Source: Curtobacterium sp. VKM Ac-1376 (GTDB taxonomy: Bacteria; Actinomycetota; Actinomycetes; Actinomycetales; Microbacteriaceae). Taken from it: a DNA stretch of 64,000 nt. Numbering within the stretch: position 1 is the first letter of the stretch; every line of letters starts with the position of its first letter. Under the pieces are notes generated by a model that was not told where the DNA came from, ran no database searches, and saw only the letters and a program-made list of their open reading frames with translations. A program made the translations under genes and the position numbers. The DNA lies in contig NZ_JADKRV010000001.1 in NCBI RefSeq assembly GCF_015351025.1, positions 62,001 through 126,000 of the forward strand, written 5' to 3'. This document shows, piece by piece, positions 8,604 to 17,798 of this stretch.

Positions 8604-9378
8604 CCGCGTCCTCCTCTCGTGGTGCCGACGCTACGCGGACGGTGCTCGGCGTGTCACCAGGTCCCCACCACGACGGCAGCTCGGCTGCCGGGTAGGCGCC
8701 CCGCTCGTCCGGCATGCGGAGCATCGGGTTGACCGCGCGCAACCGGATCCCCGAGGCGTCTCCGGAGGCACCGCGCACGGCACCGGCCAGGATGAACGCG
8801 ACGAGGTCCGCCGTGCTGCCGTCGGGGTCGTAGCCGTGCCACGACCGGTCGTCGTGGTCGGCTCGGCGCAGCGCGCTGGTGAGGGTGGCCTCGGGGTCCT
8901 CGACCTCGACCTCGCAGTCCAGGACGATGCGGAAACGCGTGCCCTCGCTCGGCGGGCCGCTGAGGGGAGCGCTGCCCTCGGGGCCGGGGTCCTCGGGGTC
9001 GAAGTAGCGGAGGGCTGCGGACGGCGCGCTGCCGAACACGGCGCGGTACTCGGCAGCCATCCGACCGGCGTTGCTGAAGTGCCAGCGCCTGGCGACGTCC
9101 GCGATGGTCCGGCGGTCCGACGGCCGCATCGCGTGCAGGTCACGGCGGACCCCCTCGAGTCGGACCCCGCGCAGGTAGGCCGCCGGGGACGCGCCGAGCT
9201 CCCGGCGGAACGCGCTCTGCAGGCCCCGCGTCGACAGGTGCGCCGCCGCGGCGATGTCCGGGACGGAGATCGGGTCACGAGCGTGGGCGTGCACGAACCG
9301 GAGCGCATCGCGCACGGTGCGGGAGAGCCGCGGTGTGCCCTGCTCGGGACCGCTCGCCGTGGTCGATGCCTGGTCCAT
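8596..9378 (-). CDS. AraC-type regulator with N-terminal HTH and C-terminal extension
   Basis: A 260-residue protein. The AraC DNA-binding domain lies at the N-terminus, about residues 20-120 (ISVPDIAAAAHLSTRGLQSAFRRELGASPAAYLRGVRL, then TIADVARRWHFSNAGRMAAEYRAVFG), the reverse of the usual order. About 130 residues follow, with a strand-rich VLDCEVEVEDPEATLTSALRRA segment that I do not recognise. The ATG at 9378 is preferred over an earlier in-frame ATG at 9522 because the added 48 residues are Arg/Pro-rich and unlike a domain. It is co-transcribed with the GAF-ANTAR gene. Confidence 0.82.
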   Translation of the reverse strand: MDQASTTASGPEQGTPRLSRTVRDALRFVHAHARDPISVPDIAAAAHLSTRGLQSAFRRELGASPAAYLRGVRLEGVRRDLHAMRPSDRRTIADVARRWHFSNAGRMAAEYRAVFGSAPSAALRYFDPEDPGPEGSAPLSGPPSEGTRFRIVLDCEVEVEDPEATLTSALRRADHDDRSWHGYDPDGSTADLVAFILAGAVRGASGDASGIRLRAVNPMLRMPDERGAYPAAELPSWWGPGDTPSTVRVASAPREEDADD

Positions 9379-9478
9379 ACGTGGAGCGTACGAGGCGCTG
9401 CTGCGGTTCGGCCTCCGACGCCACGCCGGCGCCATTATCCGGGGCGCGCGGATGTCTCTTGCACCCGTTCGGGGGGCG

Positions 9479-9507
9479 TTGTCAACCCCTTTCGGGGCGC
9501 ATATCGT
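9479..9507 (+). promoter_or_regulatory. Probable sigma70-type promoter for the small-ORF/AraC pair
   Basis: TTGTCA at 9479-9484 and TATCGT at 9502-9507 are separated by 17 bases. The site sits in the AT-richest part of the divergent space 9379-9574. A CCCCTTTCGGGG palindrome at 9486-9497 lies between the boxes and could be a control element. This is a visual match only. Confidence 0.45.
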
Positions 9508-9574
9508 CCTGAACATACTCAAACTGTCTTGCTTCGAACAGGGTCGAAGCGCACGGGATGGATTGGAGCTTCTG

Positions 9575-9742
9575 ATGAGTGGTTACGAGCGTGCTCCGGG
9601 GGTCTCCCCGGTCCACATCACCTCCTACCGAGCGCGGGCACGTGCTGCCCGACGCGGGTGGATCGTGCAGTCCGAGGACGACGTCGACCTCGAGCGCTTC
9701 TCGCTCGACGACATGCGCGCACACCGCAGGCGCGACGCATGA
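9575..9742 (+). CDS. Small hypothetical protein (55 aa)
   Basis: A short basic and acidic protein (MSGYERAPGVSPVHITSY; later EDDVDLERFSLDDMRAHRRRDA) with no recognised domain, membrane segment or signal peptide. The ATG has TTGGAG upstream at a sensible distance. Its stop overlaps the ATG of the AraC gene (ATGA), a good sign that it is translated. It may act with that regulator or serve as a leader peptide for it; neither is shown. Confidence 0.6.
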   Translation: MSGYERAPGVSPVHITSYRARARAARRGWIVQSEDDVDLERFSLDDMRAHRRRDA

Positions 9743-10701
9743 GCGGCGACACCGCGCTCCGGCCGGTCACAACAGCGCCCAGGACCGTCCAGCGGAGCGG
9801 CAGGACGCCCACCGGCGCGGCACGGACGTTCACGACCGTCTACCGCTGCCGAGACATCCGGTTCGCACCGAGCGAGCGGTTCGCGTTCCGGCACCGCACC
9901 GTGCACCACCACAACGTCGCGCTGCTGTCGTCGGCGGTGTCCACGGCCGCAGCCGCCACGTTCGTCCCCGACGGCACACCGCTCCTGGCGTGGTCCGCGG
10001 TGGGCGGCATCCGGATCGACGATGAGCCACCGACCCGCCCCGGGGTGCCGGTGCTCCTGCCGGCCGGGCACCCGTTCACGATGGTGGCACCGGCCGGGAC
10101 CGTGCAGGTCCTGCGCCTCGACAGCGGATTCCTCGACGCCGTCCACGGTGTCGTGTTCGACCACCGCTTCGGCGCGGCGGGACTCCGTCGCCAGCCGTCG
10201 GAGGCCGAGATCCCGCAGCTGCTCGCCCGCATCGACACGGTCGCGGCCAACGCCCTGCATCCCGAGCGGAACCCCGGGGGGCACCTCTCCGCGCAGGTCC
10301 TGCTGGCCGAGTCGGTCCTGAGCGCCTTCGGGGGAGCCGCTCCCGAGCCCCGGCAGCAGCAGGCGACCCGCACGGCGACGACCGTGCAGCAGGCGCAGGC
10401 GTGGATCGCGGAGCACTGCGATCGACAGCTCCAGCTCGCGGACGTCTGCGACGCCGTCGGGGTCAGTTCCCGCACGCTGCAGGAGAACTTCATGCAGCAC
10501 GCCGGGACCAGCCCGATGGCCTACCTGCTCCGGGTGCGCCTCGATCGGGTCCGGATCGCGCTGCAGCTCGCCGAGGCCTCGCAGACGACGGTGGCGGACG
10601 TCGCGCACCGCTGGGGGTTCCGGCACATGGGGCGGTTCTCGAGCACGTACTTCCAGCGCTTCGACGAGTACCCGAAGAAGACGCTGCGCACGAGCAGCTG
10701 A
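9739..10701 (+). CDS. AraC-family transcriptional regulator
   Basis: A 320-residue regulator. The N-terminal 200 residues resemble the sensor part of AraC-binding-like (AraC_binding_2 type) regulators (FRHRTVHHHNVALLSSAVS; GVPVLLPAGHPFTM). Residues about 215-318 are the two-helix-turn-helix domain (LADVCDAVGVSSRTLQENFMQHAG; VADVAHRWGFRHMGRFSSTYFQRF). The ATG at 9739 overlaps the stop of the 55-residue gene. The ligand is unknown. Confidence 0.88.
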   Translation: MSGDTALRPVTTAPRTVQRSGRTPTGAARTFTTVYRCRDIRFAPSERFAFRHRTVHHHNVALLSSAVSTAAAATFVPDGTPLLAWSAVGGIRIDDEPPTRPGVPVLLPAGHPFTMVAPAGTVQVLRLDSGFLDAVHGVVFDHRFGAAGLRRQPSEAEIPQLLARIDTVAANALHPERNPGGHLSAQVLLAESVLSAFGGAAPEPRQQQATRTATTVQQAQAWIAEHCDRQLQLADVCDAVGVSSRTLQENFMQHAGTSPMAYLLRVRLDRVRIALQLAEASQTTVADVAHRWGFRHMGRFSSTYFQRFDEYPKKTLRTSS

Positions 10702-10704
10702 CCG

Positions 10705-10899
10705 ATGCGGACCGAGCAGCAGCGCCTCGTCGCGCTGGCGGAGCGGGTCATGCTCCACCAGTGCGACGTGGTGCCGGACAGCATCCTGTTCGAGTGGGGT
10801 GGGTACGACGGCCGCGACGGGAAGCAGACCCTCACCGTGCACTACGACGTCGGTGGTACCGGCGCCGTCGTGCAGCACCGGCACCACTACCTCATCTGA
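10705..10899 (+). CDS. Small hypothetical protein (64 aa)
   Basis: A 64-residue soluble protein, MRTEQQRLVALAERVMLHQ..., that starts three bases after the AraC stop. It contains FEWGGYDGRDGKQTLTVHYDV, which suggests a small beta structure. There is no clear ribosome-binding site, so it relies on coupling if translated. Its last 13 bases overlap the end of the convergent esterase gene. No family is recognised. Confidence 0.45.
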   Translation: MRTEQQRLVALAERVMLHQCDVVPDSILFEWGGYDGRDGKQTLTVHYDVGGTGAVVQHRHHYLI

Positions 10900-11873
10900 G
10901 CCGTCAGGAACGCGACCTGCCGTTCCCAGTGCCGGAAGCCGCCGCCCTCGTGGCCGTTGTACGGGTACACCGCGATCTCGCGGTCGGTCGAACCGAGGGC
11001 GTTGAACGCGGCGAACGTCGTCCGCGGGGGCACCACCTCGTCCATCAGCGCGACCGAGAAGAGCGCGGGTGCGGTGATCCCGGCTGCGAAGTTCACCCCG
11101 TCGAAGTACGCCGCGGTCGCCCACACGGCGTCGGCGGCGTCGCGGTGCACGGCGAGGTACTGCGCGAGCTCCAGGTAGGGTCCGCCGACCGCCACGTCGG
11201 TGCCGCGCCGCCAGTCGCTCAGGAATGCGACGTCGGGCAGCAGCGCGGTGACCGGGCCGTCGTGCGCCTCGACCAGGGCGGCCGCGGCGATCGCGATCCC
11301 GCCGCCCTGGCTCCCGCCGGTCAGGGCGATGCGGTCCGGGCCGAGCCCCGGCAGGGTCCGCACGGCGTCGACCAGCCGCACGGCGTCGGTGTAGACGCGC
11401 CGGTAGTAGTGGTCAGCGGGGGAGCCGATGCCGCTCGTCATCCAGCCGCTGGCGTGCGGTCCGGAACCGTGCGGGTCGGGGGTGTCACCGCCCGCCCACC
11501 CGCTGCCCTGCCCCCGGGTGTCCATCACGACGTGCGCGTAGCCGGCGAGGGCCCAGTGCACCCGCTCGCCGGCGCGGCCCCGCCCTCCGCCGTACCCGAG
11601 GAACTCGACGACCACCGGCAGGGGAGCGTCGGCGCCCAGCGGACGGGTGACCCACGCGCGGACCGCATCGCCGGCGAACCCGGGGAACGTCAGGTCCTCG
11701 ACGACCAGGCCGGTCACCGGGGTGTCCGCCGGTACCAGCGTCGGGGCGGTGCCCGCGCCGGCGGTCCGCGCGGCGGTGACGGTGTCCGCCCAGAAGGCGT
11801 CGAAGTCGTCGGGGCGGTGGACGTCGGACCGGTGGGTGCGGAGCGTGTCGAGGGGCAGGTCGGTCAGTGGCAT
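10887..11873 (-). CDS. Acetylxylan esterase (CE7, cephalosporin-C deacetylase type)
   Basis: A 328-residue cytoplasmic alpha/beta hydrolase that removes acetyl groups from xylo-oligosaccharides. CE7 signatures are visible: MDTRGQGSGW, the nucleophile elbow GGSQGGG, the Asp in ALMDEVVPP and the His in YNGHEGG. The length is normal for the family. It lies downstream of xylB and xylA on the same strand, which supports a role in using acetylated xylan fragments. It may share their transcript or follow the hairpin at 11898-11930. The ATG at 11873 gives the standard N-terminus MPLTDLPLDTLRTHRS. Confidence 0.92.
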   Translation of the reverse strand: MPLTDLPLDTLRTHRSDVHRPDDFDAFWADTVTAARTAGAGTAPTLVPADTPVTGLVVEDLTFPGFAGDAVRAWVTRPLGADAPLPVVVEFLGYGGGRGRAGERVHWALAGYAHVVMDTRGQGSGWAGGDTPDPHGSGPHASGWMTSGIGSPADHYYRRVYTDAVRLVDAVRTLPGLGPDRIALTGGSQGGGIAIAAAALVEAHDGPVTALLPDVAFLSDWRRGTDVAVGGPYLELAQYLAVHRDAADAVWATAAYFDGVNFAAGITAPALFSVALMDEVVPPRTTFAAFNALGSTDREIAVYPYNGHEGGGFRHWERQVAFLTAQMR

Positions 11874-11897
11874 CAGGGGTCCTCCGGTGACGATGAT

Positions 11898-11930
11898 GCC
11901 CCCGGCACCCTCGTCGAGGGCGCCGGGGGC
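11898..11930 (-). terminator. Hairpin between xylB and the esterase gene
   Basis: An imperfect inverted repeat, GCCCCCGGC-ACCCTCG / CGAGGGCGCCGGGGGC, with almost no loop. It lies between the end of xylB and the start of the downstream esterase. It could attenuate transcription so that less esterase than XylB is made. There is no T-run after it on the minus strand, so termination is uncertain. Confidence 0.5.
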
Positions 11931-11955
11931 GGGGAGTGTCGGGAGCGTGCGTCGG

Positions 11956-13485
11956 TCAGCGCGCCGCGGCGCGGTACTGCTCGAGCACCTCCGGGTGCGG
12001 ATCGGAGGGCACAGTGGTCGTCGCCGTGTCCCAGGTGGGCAGGGCGCCGGTGAGTGCGCACGCGGCCTGCTTCGCAGCACCCGCGGCGACGTACTCGCCG
12101 GGTTCCGGCACCAGGATGTCGCGACCGAACACCTGCGCGGCGACGGTGCGGACCGCCGGGTTCCGCGCCGCGCCGCCGATGAGCAGCAGTCGCTCGACGG
12201 TGACCCCGGTGCCCTGCACCGCAGCGAGACCGTCGGCGAGGGCGCAGAGCATCCCCTCGACGGCCGCCCGGGCCAGGTGCGCCCGGTCGGTGGTCGCCGG
12301 CGTCATGCCCAGCAGTGACGCGGTGGCGTCCGGCCGGTTCGGCGTGCGCTCGCCGACGAAGTACGGCACCAGGACCAGACCGTCTGCCCCGGCCGGCGCC
12401 TGCAGCGCCAGCTCGCCGAGCGCGTCGTGGTCGACGCCGAGCAGGCCGCCGATCACCTCGAGCACGCGGGCCGCGTTGAGCGTCGTGACGATCGGGAGGC
12501 GCGACCCGGTCCCGTCGGCGAAGCCCGCCACGGTCCCGCTCGGGTCGCGCACCTCGGCATCGCTGACCCCGAAGACCGTGCCGCTCGTGCCGAGGGACAC
12601 CGCGACGTCACCCGGGCCGAGGCCCAGACCGAGCGCCGCGCCGGCGTTGTCACCGAGCCCGGCACCGACGACCAGGCCGGACCGAGCGACGGCGCCGCCG
12701 GGCAGGTCGACGTCGGTGGACAGGGTGCCCATCGCCTCGTCGGGAGCGACCACGCGGGGGACGACCACGGCGTCGTCGTCGCCCATCGACGCCGGACGCA
12801 TCGGGCGCCCGAGTGCGAGCGCGAACAGCTCCGGGTCGTACTCGCGGCGCACCGGGTCCCAGTAGGCCGTGCCGCTGGCGTCCGAGGCGTCCGTCGCCAG
12901 GGCGTCGAGGTCGGGTCCGAGCGGACTCTCGTCCGACGGTCCGTACCCGCGCAGCCGCCACGACAACCAGTCGTGCGGCAGCGCGACGGCCGCGACGCGG
13001 GCCGCGTTCTCGGGCTCGGCGTCGCGGAGCCACCGCAGCTTGGTACCGGTGAACGAGGCCACCGGGACCAGTCCCGTGCGGGCGACCCACGCCTCCTGAC
13101 CGAGTTCCTCGACCATCTGCGCGGCCGCCTCTGCGCTGCGGACGTCGTTCCACAGCAGGGCGTCGCGGACCACGCGGCCGTCGGCGTCGAGCGCGACCAT
13201 GCCGTGCTGCTGCCCGGCGATCGCGACGGCGGCGACGTCGTCGAGGCCGCCGGCGTCCGCGATCGCGGCACCGAGGGCGTCCCACCAGTGGCGGGGGTCG
13301 ACGGAGGTGCCGTCCGGGTGGGACGCGCGCCCCTCTCGGACGACCGCACCGGTCGCGGCGTCACGGATGGTGACCTTGCAGGACTGGGTCGACGAGTCGA
13401 CCCCCGCGACGAGCTGCTGGCTCAGCCCTTCGGCTGCAGTCCGCCTCAGCGCGCGGAATGCAGCCGCTGGCGCGTCTGCCTTCAA
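11956..13485 (-). CDS. xylB: Xylulokinase
   Basis: A FGGY-family sugar kinase that phosphorylates D-xylulose to D-xylulose-5-phosphate. Motifs: [12 protein letters not shown] (phosphate 1), [13 protein letters not shown] (substrate site), [12 protein letters not shown] (phosphate 2) and [14 protein letters not shown] (adenosine site). The TTG at 13485 is the only ordinary start codon I can find in the upstream open frame; it overlaps the xylA stop (TTGA) and gives 509 residues with about 24 extra at the front. A CTG start nearer LVAGVDSS cannot be excluded. The start codon lies inside an inverted repeat. Confidence 0.9.
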   Translation of the reverse strand: MKADAPAAAFRALRRTAAEGLSQQLVAGVDSSTQSCKVTIRDAATGAVVREGRASHPDGTSVDPRHWWDALGAAIADAGGLDDVAAVAIAGQQHGMVALDADGRVVRDALLWNDVRSAEAAAQMVEELGQEAWVARTGLVPVASFTGTKLRWLRDAEPENAARVAAVALPHDWLSWRLRGYGPSDESPLGPDLDALATDASDASGTAYWDPVRREYDPELFALALGRPMRPASMGDDDAVVVPRVVAPDEAMGTLSTDVDLPGGAVARSGLVVGAGLGDNAGAALGLGLGPGDVAVSLGTSGTVFGVSDAEVRDPSGTVAGFADGTGSRLPIVTTLNAARVLEVIGGLLGVDHDALGELALQAPAGADGLVLVPYFVGERTPNRPDATASLLGMTPATTDRAHLARAAVEGMLCALADGLAAVQGTGVTVERLLLIGGAARNPAVRTVAAQVFGRDILVPEPGEYVAAGAAKQAACALTGALPTWDTATTTVPSDPHPEVLEQYRAAAR

Positions 13486-13495
13486 TTCCGCGCGC
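13449..13495 (-). promoter_or_regulatory. Inverted repeat across the xylA-xylB junction
   Basis: Arms 13449-13459 (GCGCGCGGAAT) and 13485-13495 (ATTCCGCGCGC) are a perfect 11-bp inverted repeat with a 25-base loop. In the mRNA one arm covers the last xylA codons and the first base of the proposed xylB TTG start. Ribosomes finishing xylA would open it, so it may make xylB translation depend on xylA translation. Confidence 0.5.
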
Positions 13496-14675
13496 CCATG
13501 AGGTGCTCCATCGCGAGCTGCTGCAGGCGCACGAAGCCGAAGCCCTTGCCGCCGAAGTACGCGTCGGCGTCGAAGTCCTCGTACGCCGAACGGTCGGCGA
13601 GGAACGTGTCGTACGACTCGCCGTCGTTCAGGGTCGGGGTGCTCAGCTCGCCGACCTTCGACGCCTCGAGCGCTGCCTGCACCTCGGGGTCCGCACGGAA
13701 GGCCTGCGCGCGCTCCTTGAGGAGCAGGTACATGCGCATGTTCGCCGACGCCGAGTCCCAGACGCCGGTGATGTCCTCGGTGCGGCTCGGCTTGTAGTCG
13801 AAGTGCCTGGGGCCGTCGTACGACGGGCCGCCCTGCGGGGCACCGTGCTCGAGCAGGTCGACGAGCGAGAACGCGTTCTGCAGGTCGCCGTGGCCGAACA
13901 CCAGGTCCTGGTCGTACTTGATGCCGCGCTGACCGTTGAGGTCGATGTGGAAGAGCTTGCCCTGGTACAGCGCCTGTGCGATCCCGGCCGTGAAGTTCAG
14001 CCCGGCCATCTGCTCGTGGCCGACCTCGGGGTTGATGCCGAACAGCTCCGGACGCTCGAGGGTCTCGGTGAACGCGATCGCGTGGCCGAGGGTCGGCAGG
14101 AGGATGTCCCCGCGGGGCTCGTTCGGCTTCGGCTCGATGGCGAACCGGATGCCGTAGCCCTTGTCGGTGACGTACTGGGCGAGCAGGTTGACGGCCTCGC
14201 GGTAGCGCTCGAGCGCGGCCTGCACGTCCTTGGCGCTGTCGTACTCGGAGCCCTCGCGGCCGCCCCACATCACGAACGTCGACGCGCCGAGCTCGGCGGC
14301 GAGGTCGATGTTGCGCAGGACCTTGCGGAGCGCGAACCGGCGCACCTGGCGGTCGTTCGAGGTGAAGCCGCCGTCCTTGAACACGGGGGCGGAGAACAGG
14401 TTCGTCGTGACCATCGGCACGACGAGACCGGTCGACTCGAGCGCGCCCTTGAGGCGGTCGATCTGCGTCTGGCGCTCGGCGTCGGTCGAACCGAACGCGA
14501 ACAGGTCGTCGTCGTGGAAGGTCAGGCCGTAGGCCCCGAGTTCGTCGAGCTTCTCGACCGCCTCGACCACGTCGAGGGCGGGGCGGGTCGGGCCGCCGAA
14601 GGGGTCGGAGCCGTTGTAGCCGATGGTCCAGAGACCGAAGGAGAACTTGTCTGCACGGGTGGGCGTCGTTGCCAT
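13482..14675 (-). CDS. xylA: Xylose isomerase
   Basis: A 397-residue cytoplasmic enzyme converting D-xylose to D-xylulose, of usual actinobacterial (class I) length. Catalytic and metal residues are all present: [11 protein letters not shown] (His/Asp pair), [32 protein letters not shown] and DLVFGHGD. The ATG at 14675 gives the standard N-terminus. It is the first gene of the xylAB(-esterase) unit, transcribed away from a sugar oxidoreductase operon. Its promoter overlaps an inverted repeat that probably binds the ROK regulator encoded at 18971. Confidence 0.97.
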   Translation of the reverse strand: MATTPTRADKFSFGLWTIGYNGSDPFGGPTRPALDVVEAVEKLDELGAYGLTFHDDDLFAFGSTDAERQTQIDRLKGALESTGLVVPMVTTNLFSAPVFKDGGFTSNDRQVRRFALRKVLRNIDLAAELGASTFVMWGGREGSEYDSAKDVQAALERYREAVNLLAQYVTDKGYGIRFAIEPKPNEPRGDILLPTLGHAIAFTETLERPELFGINPEVGHEQMAGLNFTAGIAQALYQGKLFHIDLNGQRGIKYDQDLVFGHGDLQNAFSLVDLLEHGAPQGGPSYDGPRHFDYKPSRTEDITGVWDSASANMRMYLLLKERAQAFRADPEVQAALEASKVGELSTPTLNDGESYDTFLADRSAYEDFDADAYFGGKGFGFVRLQQLAMEHLMGARN

Positions 14676-14703
14676 GGTGGTCACCGTTCGTCGTCGAAAC
14701 AAA

Positions 14704-14746
14704 ATGTTGCCGCGCCCAACATAAGCGGTAGTGTTGGCTGTGGCAA
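14704..14746 (-). promoter_or_regulatory. xylA promoter with overlapping ROK/XylR-type operator
   Basis: On the minus strand TTGCCA (14746-14741) and TATGTT (14723-14718) form a good promoter with a 17-base spacer. ATGTTG (14704-14709) and CAACAT (14717-14722) make an inverted repeat covering the -10. A third half-site, TGTTGG, lies at 14732-14737. Binding would block xylA and could also affect the divergent gene. ROK XylR regulators are known to bind such sites; the pairing with this ROK protein is inference. Confidence 0.6.
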
Positions 14747-14772
14747 GGACGTGATCGCAAAGGAGCGAGCGG

Positions 14773-15954
14773 ATGGCACAGGACAGACTTCGGATCGCCA
14801 TGGTGGGGCACGGCTTCATGGGAGCCGCGCACTCCCAGGCATGGCGGACCGCCCCGCGGTTCTTCGACCTCGGGGCCGAGCCGGAGATGGCGGTGATCGT
14901 CGGGCGCGACGCGGAACGCACCGAGGCGGCACGGGCGCAGTACGGCTGGCAGACCGCGTCCACCGACTGGCGCGCCGTCGTCGCGGATCCGGACATCGAC
15001 GTCGTCGACGTCGTCTCACCGGGGTCGTCCCACGTCGAGATCGCGATCGCCGCGCTCGAGGCCGGCAAGCACGTCCTGTGCGAGAAGCCCCTCGCCAACA
15101 CCGTCGCCGAGGCCGAGGCGATGACCGCCGCCGCCGACGCAGCCCGCGAACGGGGCGTCCGCGCGATGGTCGGGTTCAGCTACCGCCGCGTGCCGGCGAT
15201 CGCGTTCGCCCGGCAGCTGGTGCAGGACGGCAGGGTGGGCCGGGTCCGCCAGGTCCGCGCGCTCTACCTGCAGGACTGGCTGGCCGACGAGGACGGCCCG
15301 ATGACCTGGCGGCTCGACAAGTCGCTCGCCGGGTCGGGGTCGCTCGGAGACATCGGCGCGCACGCGATCGACCTCGTCGAGCACGTCACCGGCGCGCAGC
15401 TCACCAGCGTCTCCGGCACGCTCGAGACCTTCGTGACCGAGCGCCCCCTGCTCGCCGACGGCGTCGGGCTCTCCGGCACCGCGTCGGACGAGCGCGGGCA
15501 GGTCACCGTCGACGACGCCGCGTTCTTCACCGCCCGGCTCGGCGGCGGCGCGGCCGACGACGCCATCGGCACCTTCGAGGCCACGCGCTACGCGACGGGC
15601 CGGAAGAACGGCCTGACGCTCGAGATCAGCGGCTCCGAGGGGGCGATCCAGTTCGACCTCGAGGCCATGAACGAACTGCGGCTGTACGAGTCGTCGGCGC
15701 CCGCGGGGGAGCAGGGCTTCCGCCGGATCCTCGTCACCGAGCCCGAACACCCGTACATGGCGGCGTGGTGGCCGAGCGGGCACCTGATCGGGTACGAGCA
15801 CACCTTCAGCCACCAGGTCGCCGACTTCGTGGGCGCGATCGTGGCCGGCACCGACCCGTCGCCGTCCTTCGCCGAGGGCCTGCACGTGCAGCGGGTGCTC
15901 GACGCCGTCGAACGCAGCGCCGTCGACGGCAGCAGCTGGACGGTGACCTCGTGA
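14773..15954 (+). CDS. Gfo/Idh/MocA family sugar oxidoreductase
   Basis: A 393-residue NAD(P)-dependent dehydrogenase. The N-terminal Rossmann fold reads [18 protein letters not shown]. The catalytic Lys motif is [11 protein letters not shown], and [16 protein letters not shown] is the substrate-domain signature. Members oxidise cyclic sugars, inositols or glycosides. It is the first plus-strand gene divergent from xylA and has AAAGGAG upstream. It is followed with a GTGA overlap by a ThuA gene. In ThuA/ThuB systems the Gfo/Idh partner makes a 3-keto sugar; whether that holds here is not known. Confidence 0.92.
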   Translation: MAQDRLRIAMVGHGFMGAAHSQAWRTAPRFFDLGAEPEMAVIVGRDAERTEAARAQYGWQTASTDWRAVVADPDIDVVDVVSPGSSHVEIAIAALEAGKHVLCEKPLANTVAEAEAMTAAADAARERGVRAMVGFSYRRVPAIAFARQLVQDGRVGRVRQVRALYLQDWLADEDGPMTWRLDKSLAGSGSLGDIGAHAIDLVEHVTGAQLTSVSGTLETFVTERPLLADGVGLSGTASDERGQVTVDDAAFFTARLGGGAADDAIGTFEATRYATGRKNGLTLEISGSEGAIQFDLEAMNELRLYESSAPAGEQGFRRILVTEPEHPYMAAWWPSGHLIGYEHTFSHQVADFVGAIVAGTDPSPSFAEGLHVQRVLDAVERSAVDGSSWTVTS

Positions 15955-16649
15955 CCGGGCAGCGGCAGGCGCTCGTCGTCCGCGGCGGCTGGGACGGGCA
16001 CCAGCCCGTCGAGACCACCGACCTGTTCGTCCCGTTCCTGCTCGACCACGGGTTCGACGTGCGCGTCGAGGAGGGCACCACCGTGTACGCCGAACAGGGG
16101 TACATGGACACGGTCGACCTGATCGTGCAGGTCGTCACGATGTCGACGATCGCGGACGACGAGTTCGCCGGGCTGCAGCGCGCGGTGCTCCGCGGCGCCG
16201 GACTCGCCGGCTGGCACGGCGGGATCGCGGACGCGTTCCGGAACACCGCCGACTACCTGCACATGGTCGGCGGGCAGTTCGCCCACCACGCGGGAAAGCA
16301 CCCGGACGAGCGAACCGGCGAGCAGTCCGACAACTACATCCCCTACACGGTGCACGTCACCGACCTCGGTCGGTCGCACCCCATCACCCAGGGCATCGAG
16401 GACTTCGACCTCGTGACCGAGCAGTACTGGGTGCTCAGCGACGAGTACAACGACGTCCTGGCGACCACCACGCAGGAGGCGCGCGACTTCGACGCCTGGA
16501 ACCGACCGGTCACGGCGCCGGCGATCTGGACCCGGCAGTGGGGGCAGGGGCGCGTGTTCGTCTCGGCACCCGGACACCGGCTCGAGGTCGTCGAGTCGCA
16601 GCCGCTCCGCACCATCATCGAACGGGGACTCCTGTGGGCAGCACGGTGA
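15951..16649 (+). CDS. ThuA-like protein (trehalose utilisation/3-keto sugar family)
   Basis: A 232-residue protein with a class I glutamine-amidotransferase-like fold of the ThuA type: ALVVRGGWDGHQP at the start, GAGLAGWHGGIADAFRN in the middle, and GGQFAHHAGKHPDERTG and VLSDEYNDVL later. ThuA in rhizobia works with a Gfo/Idh dehydrogenase in keto-sugar metabolism. The GTG start overlaps the previous stop, and the next gene overlaps its end, so the three are translated as a unit. Confidence 0.88.
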   Translation: MTGQRQALVVRGGWDGHQPVETTDLFVPFLLDHGFDVRVEEGTTVYAEQGYMDTVDLIVQVVTMSTIADDEFAGLQRAVLRGAGLAGWHGGIADAFRNTADYLHMVGGQFAHHAGKHPDERTGEQSDNYIPYTVHVTDLGRSHPITQGIEDFDLVTEQYWVLSDEYNDVLATTTQEARDFDAWNRPVTAPAIWTRQWGQGRVFVSAPGHRLEVVESQPLRTIIERGLLWAAR

Positions 16650-17746
16650 ACGAGGGGGTGCTCCGCGTGGGTGTCGTCGGCGTCGGGGTCATCAGCCAGC
16701 AGTACTTCGAGCACTTCCCGGCGCTGCCCGGGCTCGAACTCGCCGCGGTCGCCGACCTCGACGTCGCGCGGGCCGAGGCGGTCGGGGCGTCCCAGGGCGT
16801 GCGCGGGACCACCGTCGACGACCTGCTCGCCGCCGACGACGTCGACGTGGTGCTCAACCTGACGATCCCGGCCGCGCACGCCGACATCGCCACGCGGGCG
16901 CTCGCCGCCGGCAAGCACGTGTACGGCGAGAAGCCGCTCGCGACGTCCACCGCCGAGGCGGCCCCGGTGCTCGAGGCCGCCCATGCCGCCGGCCTGCGGG
17001 TCGGCAGCGCCCCGGACACCGTCCTCGGCACGGGCATCCAGACGGCACGGGCCGCACTGGACGACGGCGCGATCGGCACCCCGGTCGCCGCGGCCGTCGC
17101 GTGGAGCGCCCCCGGACACGAGCTCTGGCACCCCGCACCCGCGTTCTACTACCAGCCGGGCGGCGGACCGCTGCTCGACATGGGGCCGTACTACCTGACC
17201 AGCCTCGTCACGTTCTTCGGGCCGGTCGTCCGGGTCAGCGGCAGCGCGACCCGCTCCACCCGCGAGCGCACCGTCGCCACCGGGCCGAACGCCGGCACGC
17301 CGATCCCGGTCGACATCGACACGCACGTCGTCGCGATCCTCGAGCACCAGGGCGGCGTGGTCTCGACCATCACGGTGTCGTTCGACGTGTGGGCCACCCG
17401 TGCCCCGCTGTTCGAGGTGTACGGCACCGCCGGCACCCTGGGCGTCCCGGACCCGAACCGGTTCTCGGACACCGTGTCGATCGCCACCGCCGACGACCGT
17501 TCGTGGCGCGACCTGCCGGTGTCGGCCGGGTACGCCGACGCCGGTCGCGGCTACGGGCTCGCCGACATGGCGCACGCGATCGCCACCGACCGGCCGCACC
17601 GTGCCTCGGGTGACCTCGCGTTCCACGTGCTCGAGGTCATGGAGGCCGTCTCGGCCGCCGCCCGTGACCACGCGGTCGTCGACGTGCACTCGCGCGTCGA
17701 GCGACCCGCCACCGTCCCCGCCGGGTCCGCACCCGGGTCGTGGTGA
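16634..17746 (+). CDS. Gfo/Idh/MocA family oxidoreductase
   Basis: A 370-residue second oxidoreductase: [17 protein letters not shown] (dinucleotide site), [11 protein letters not shown] (catalytic Lys) and [21 protein letters not shown]. Two GTG starts are possible. 16634 has GGGGA six bases upstream; 16646 overlaps the ThuA stop as GTGA and would remove four residues. I take 16634 with moderate confidence. It differs clearly from the first oxidoreductase, so the two probably act on different steps or substrates. Confidence 0.9.
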   Translation: MGSTVNEGVLRVGVVGVGVISQQYFEHFPALPGLELAAVADLDVARAEAVGASQGVRGTTVDDLLAADDVDVVLNLTIPAAHADIATRALAAGKHVYGEKPLATSTAEAAPVLEAAHAAGLRVGSAPDTVLGTGIQTARAALDDGAIGTPVAAAVAWSAPGHELWHPAPAFYYQPGGGPLLDMGPYYLTSLVTFFGPVVRVSGSATRSTRERTVATGPNAGTPIPVDIDTHVVAILEHQGGVVSTITVSFDVWATRAPLFEVYGTAGTLGVPDPNRFSDTVSIATADDRSWRDLPVSAGYADAGRGYGLADMAHAIATDRPHRASGDLAFHVLEVMEAVSAAARDHAVVDVHSRVERPATVPAGSAPGSW

Positions 17747-17798
17747 CCGACCTCGAACACAGCACGGACCCCGACCACCGCGAGGAAGGACGACGACG

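Noticed and set aside
9525..9555. TTCGAACAGGGTCGAAG, considered as an SOS (LexA) box.
   Set aside because: The spacing and central bases do not fit the actinobacterial consensus (TCGAAC, four bases, GTTCGA), and the following genes are not DNA-repair genes.
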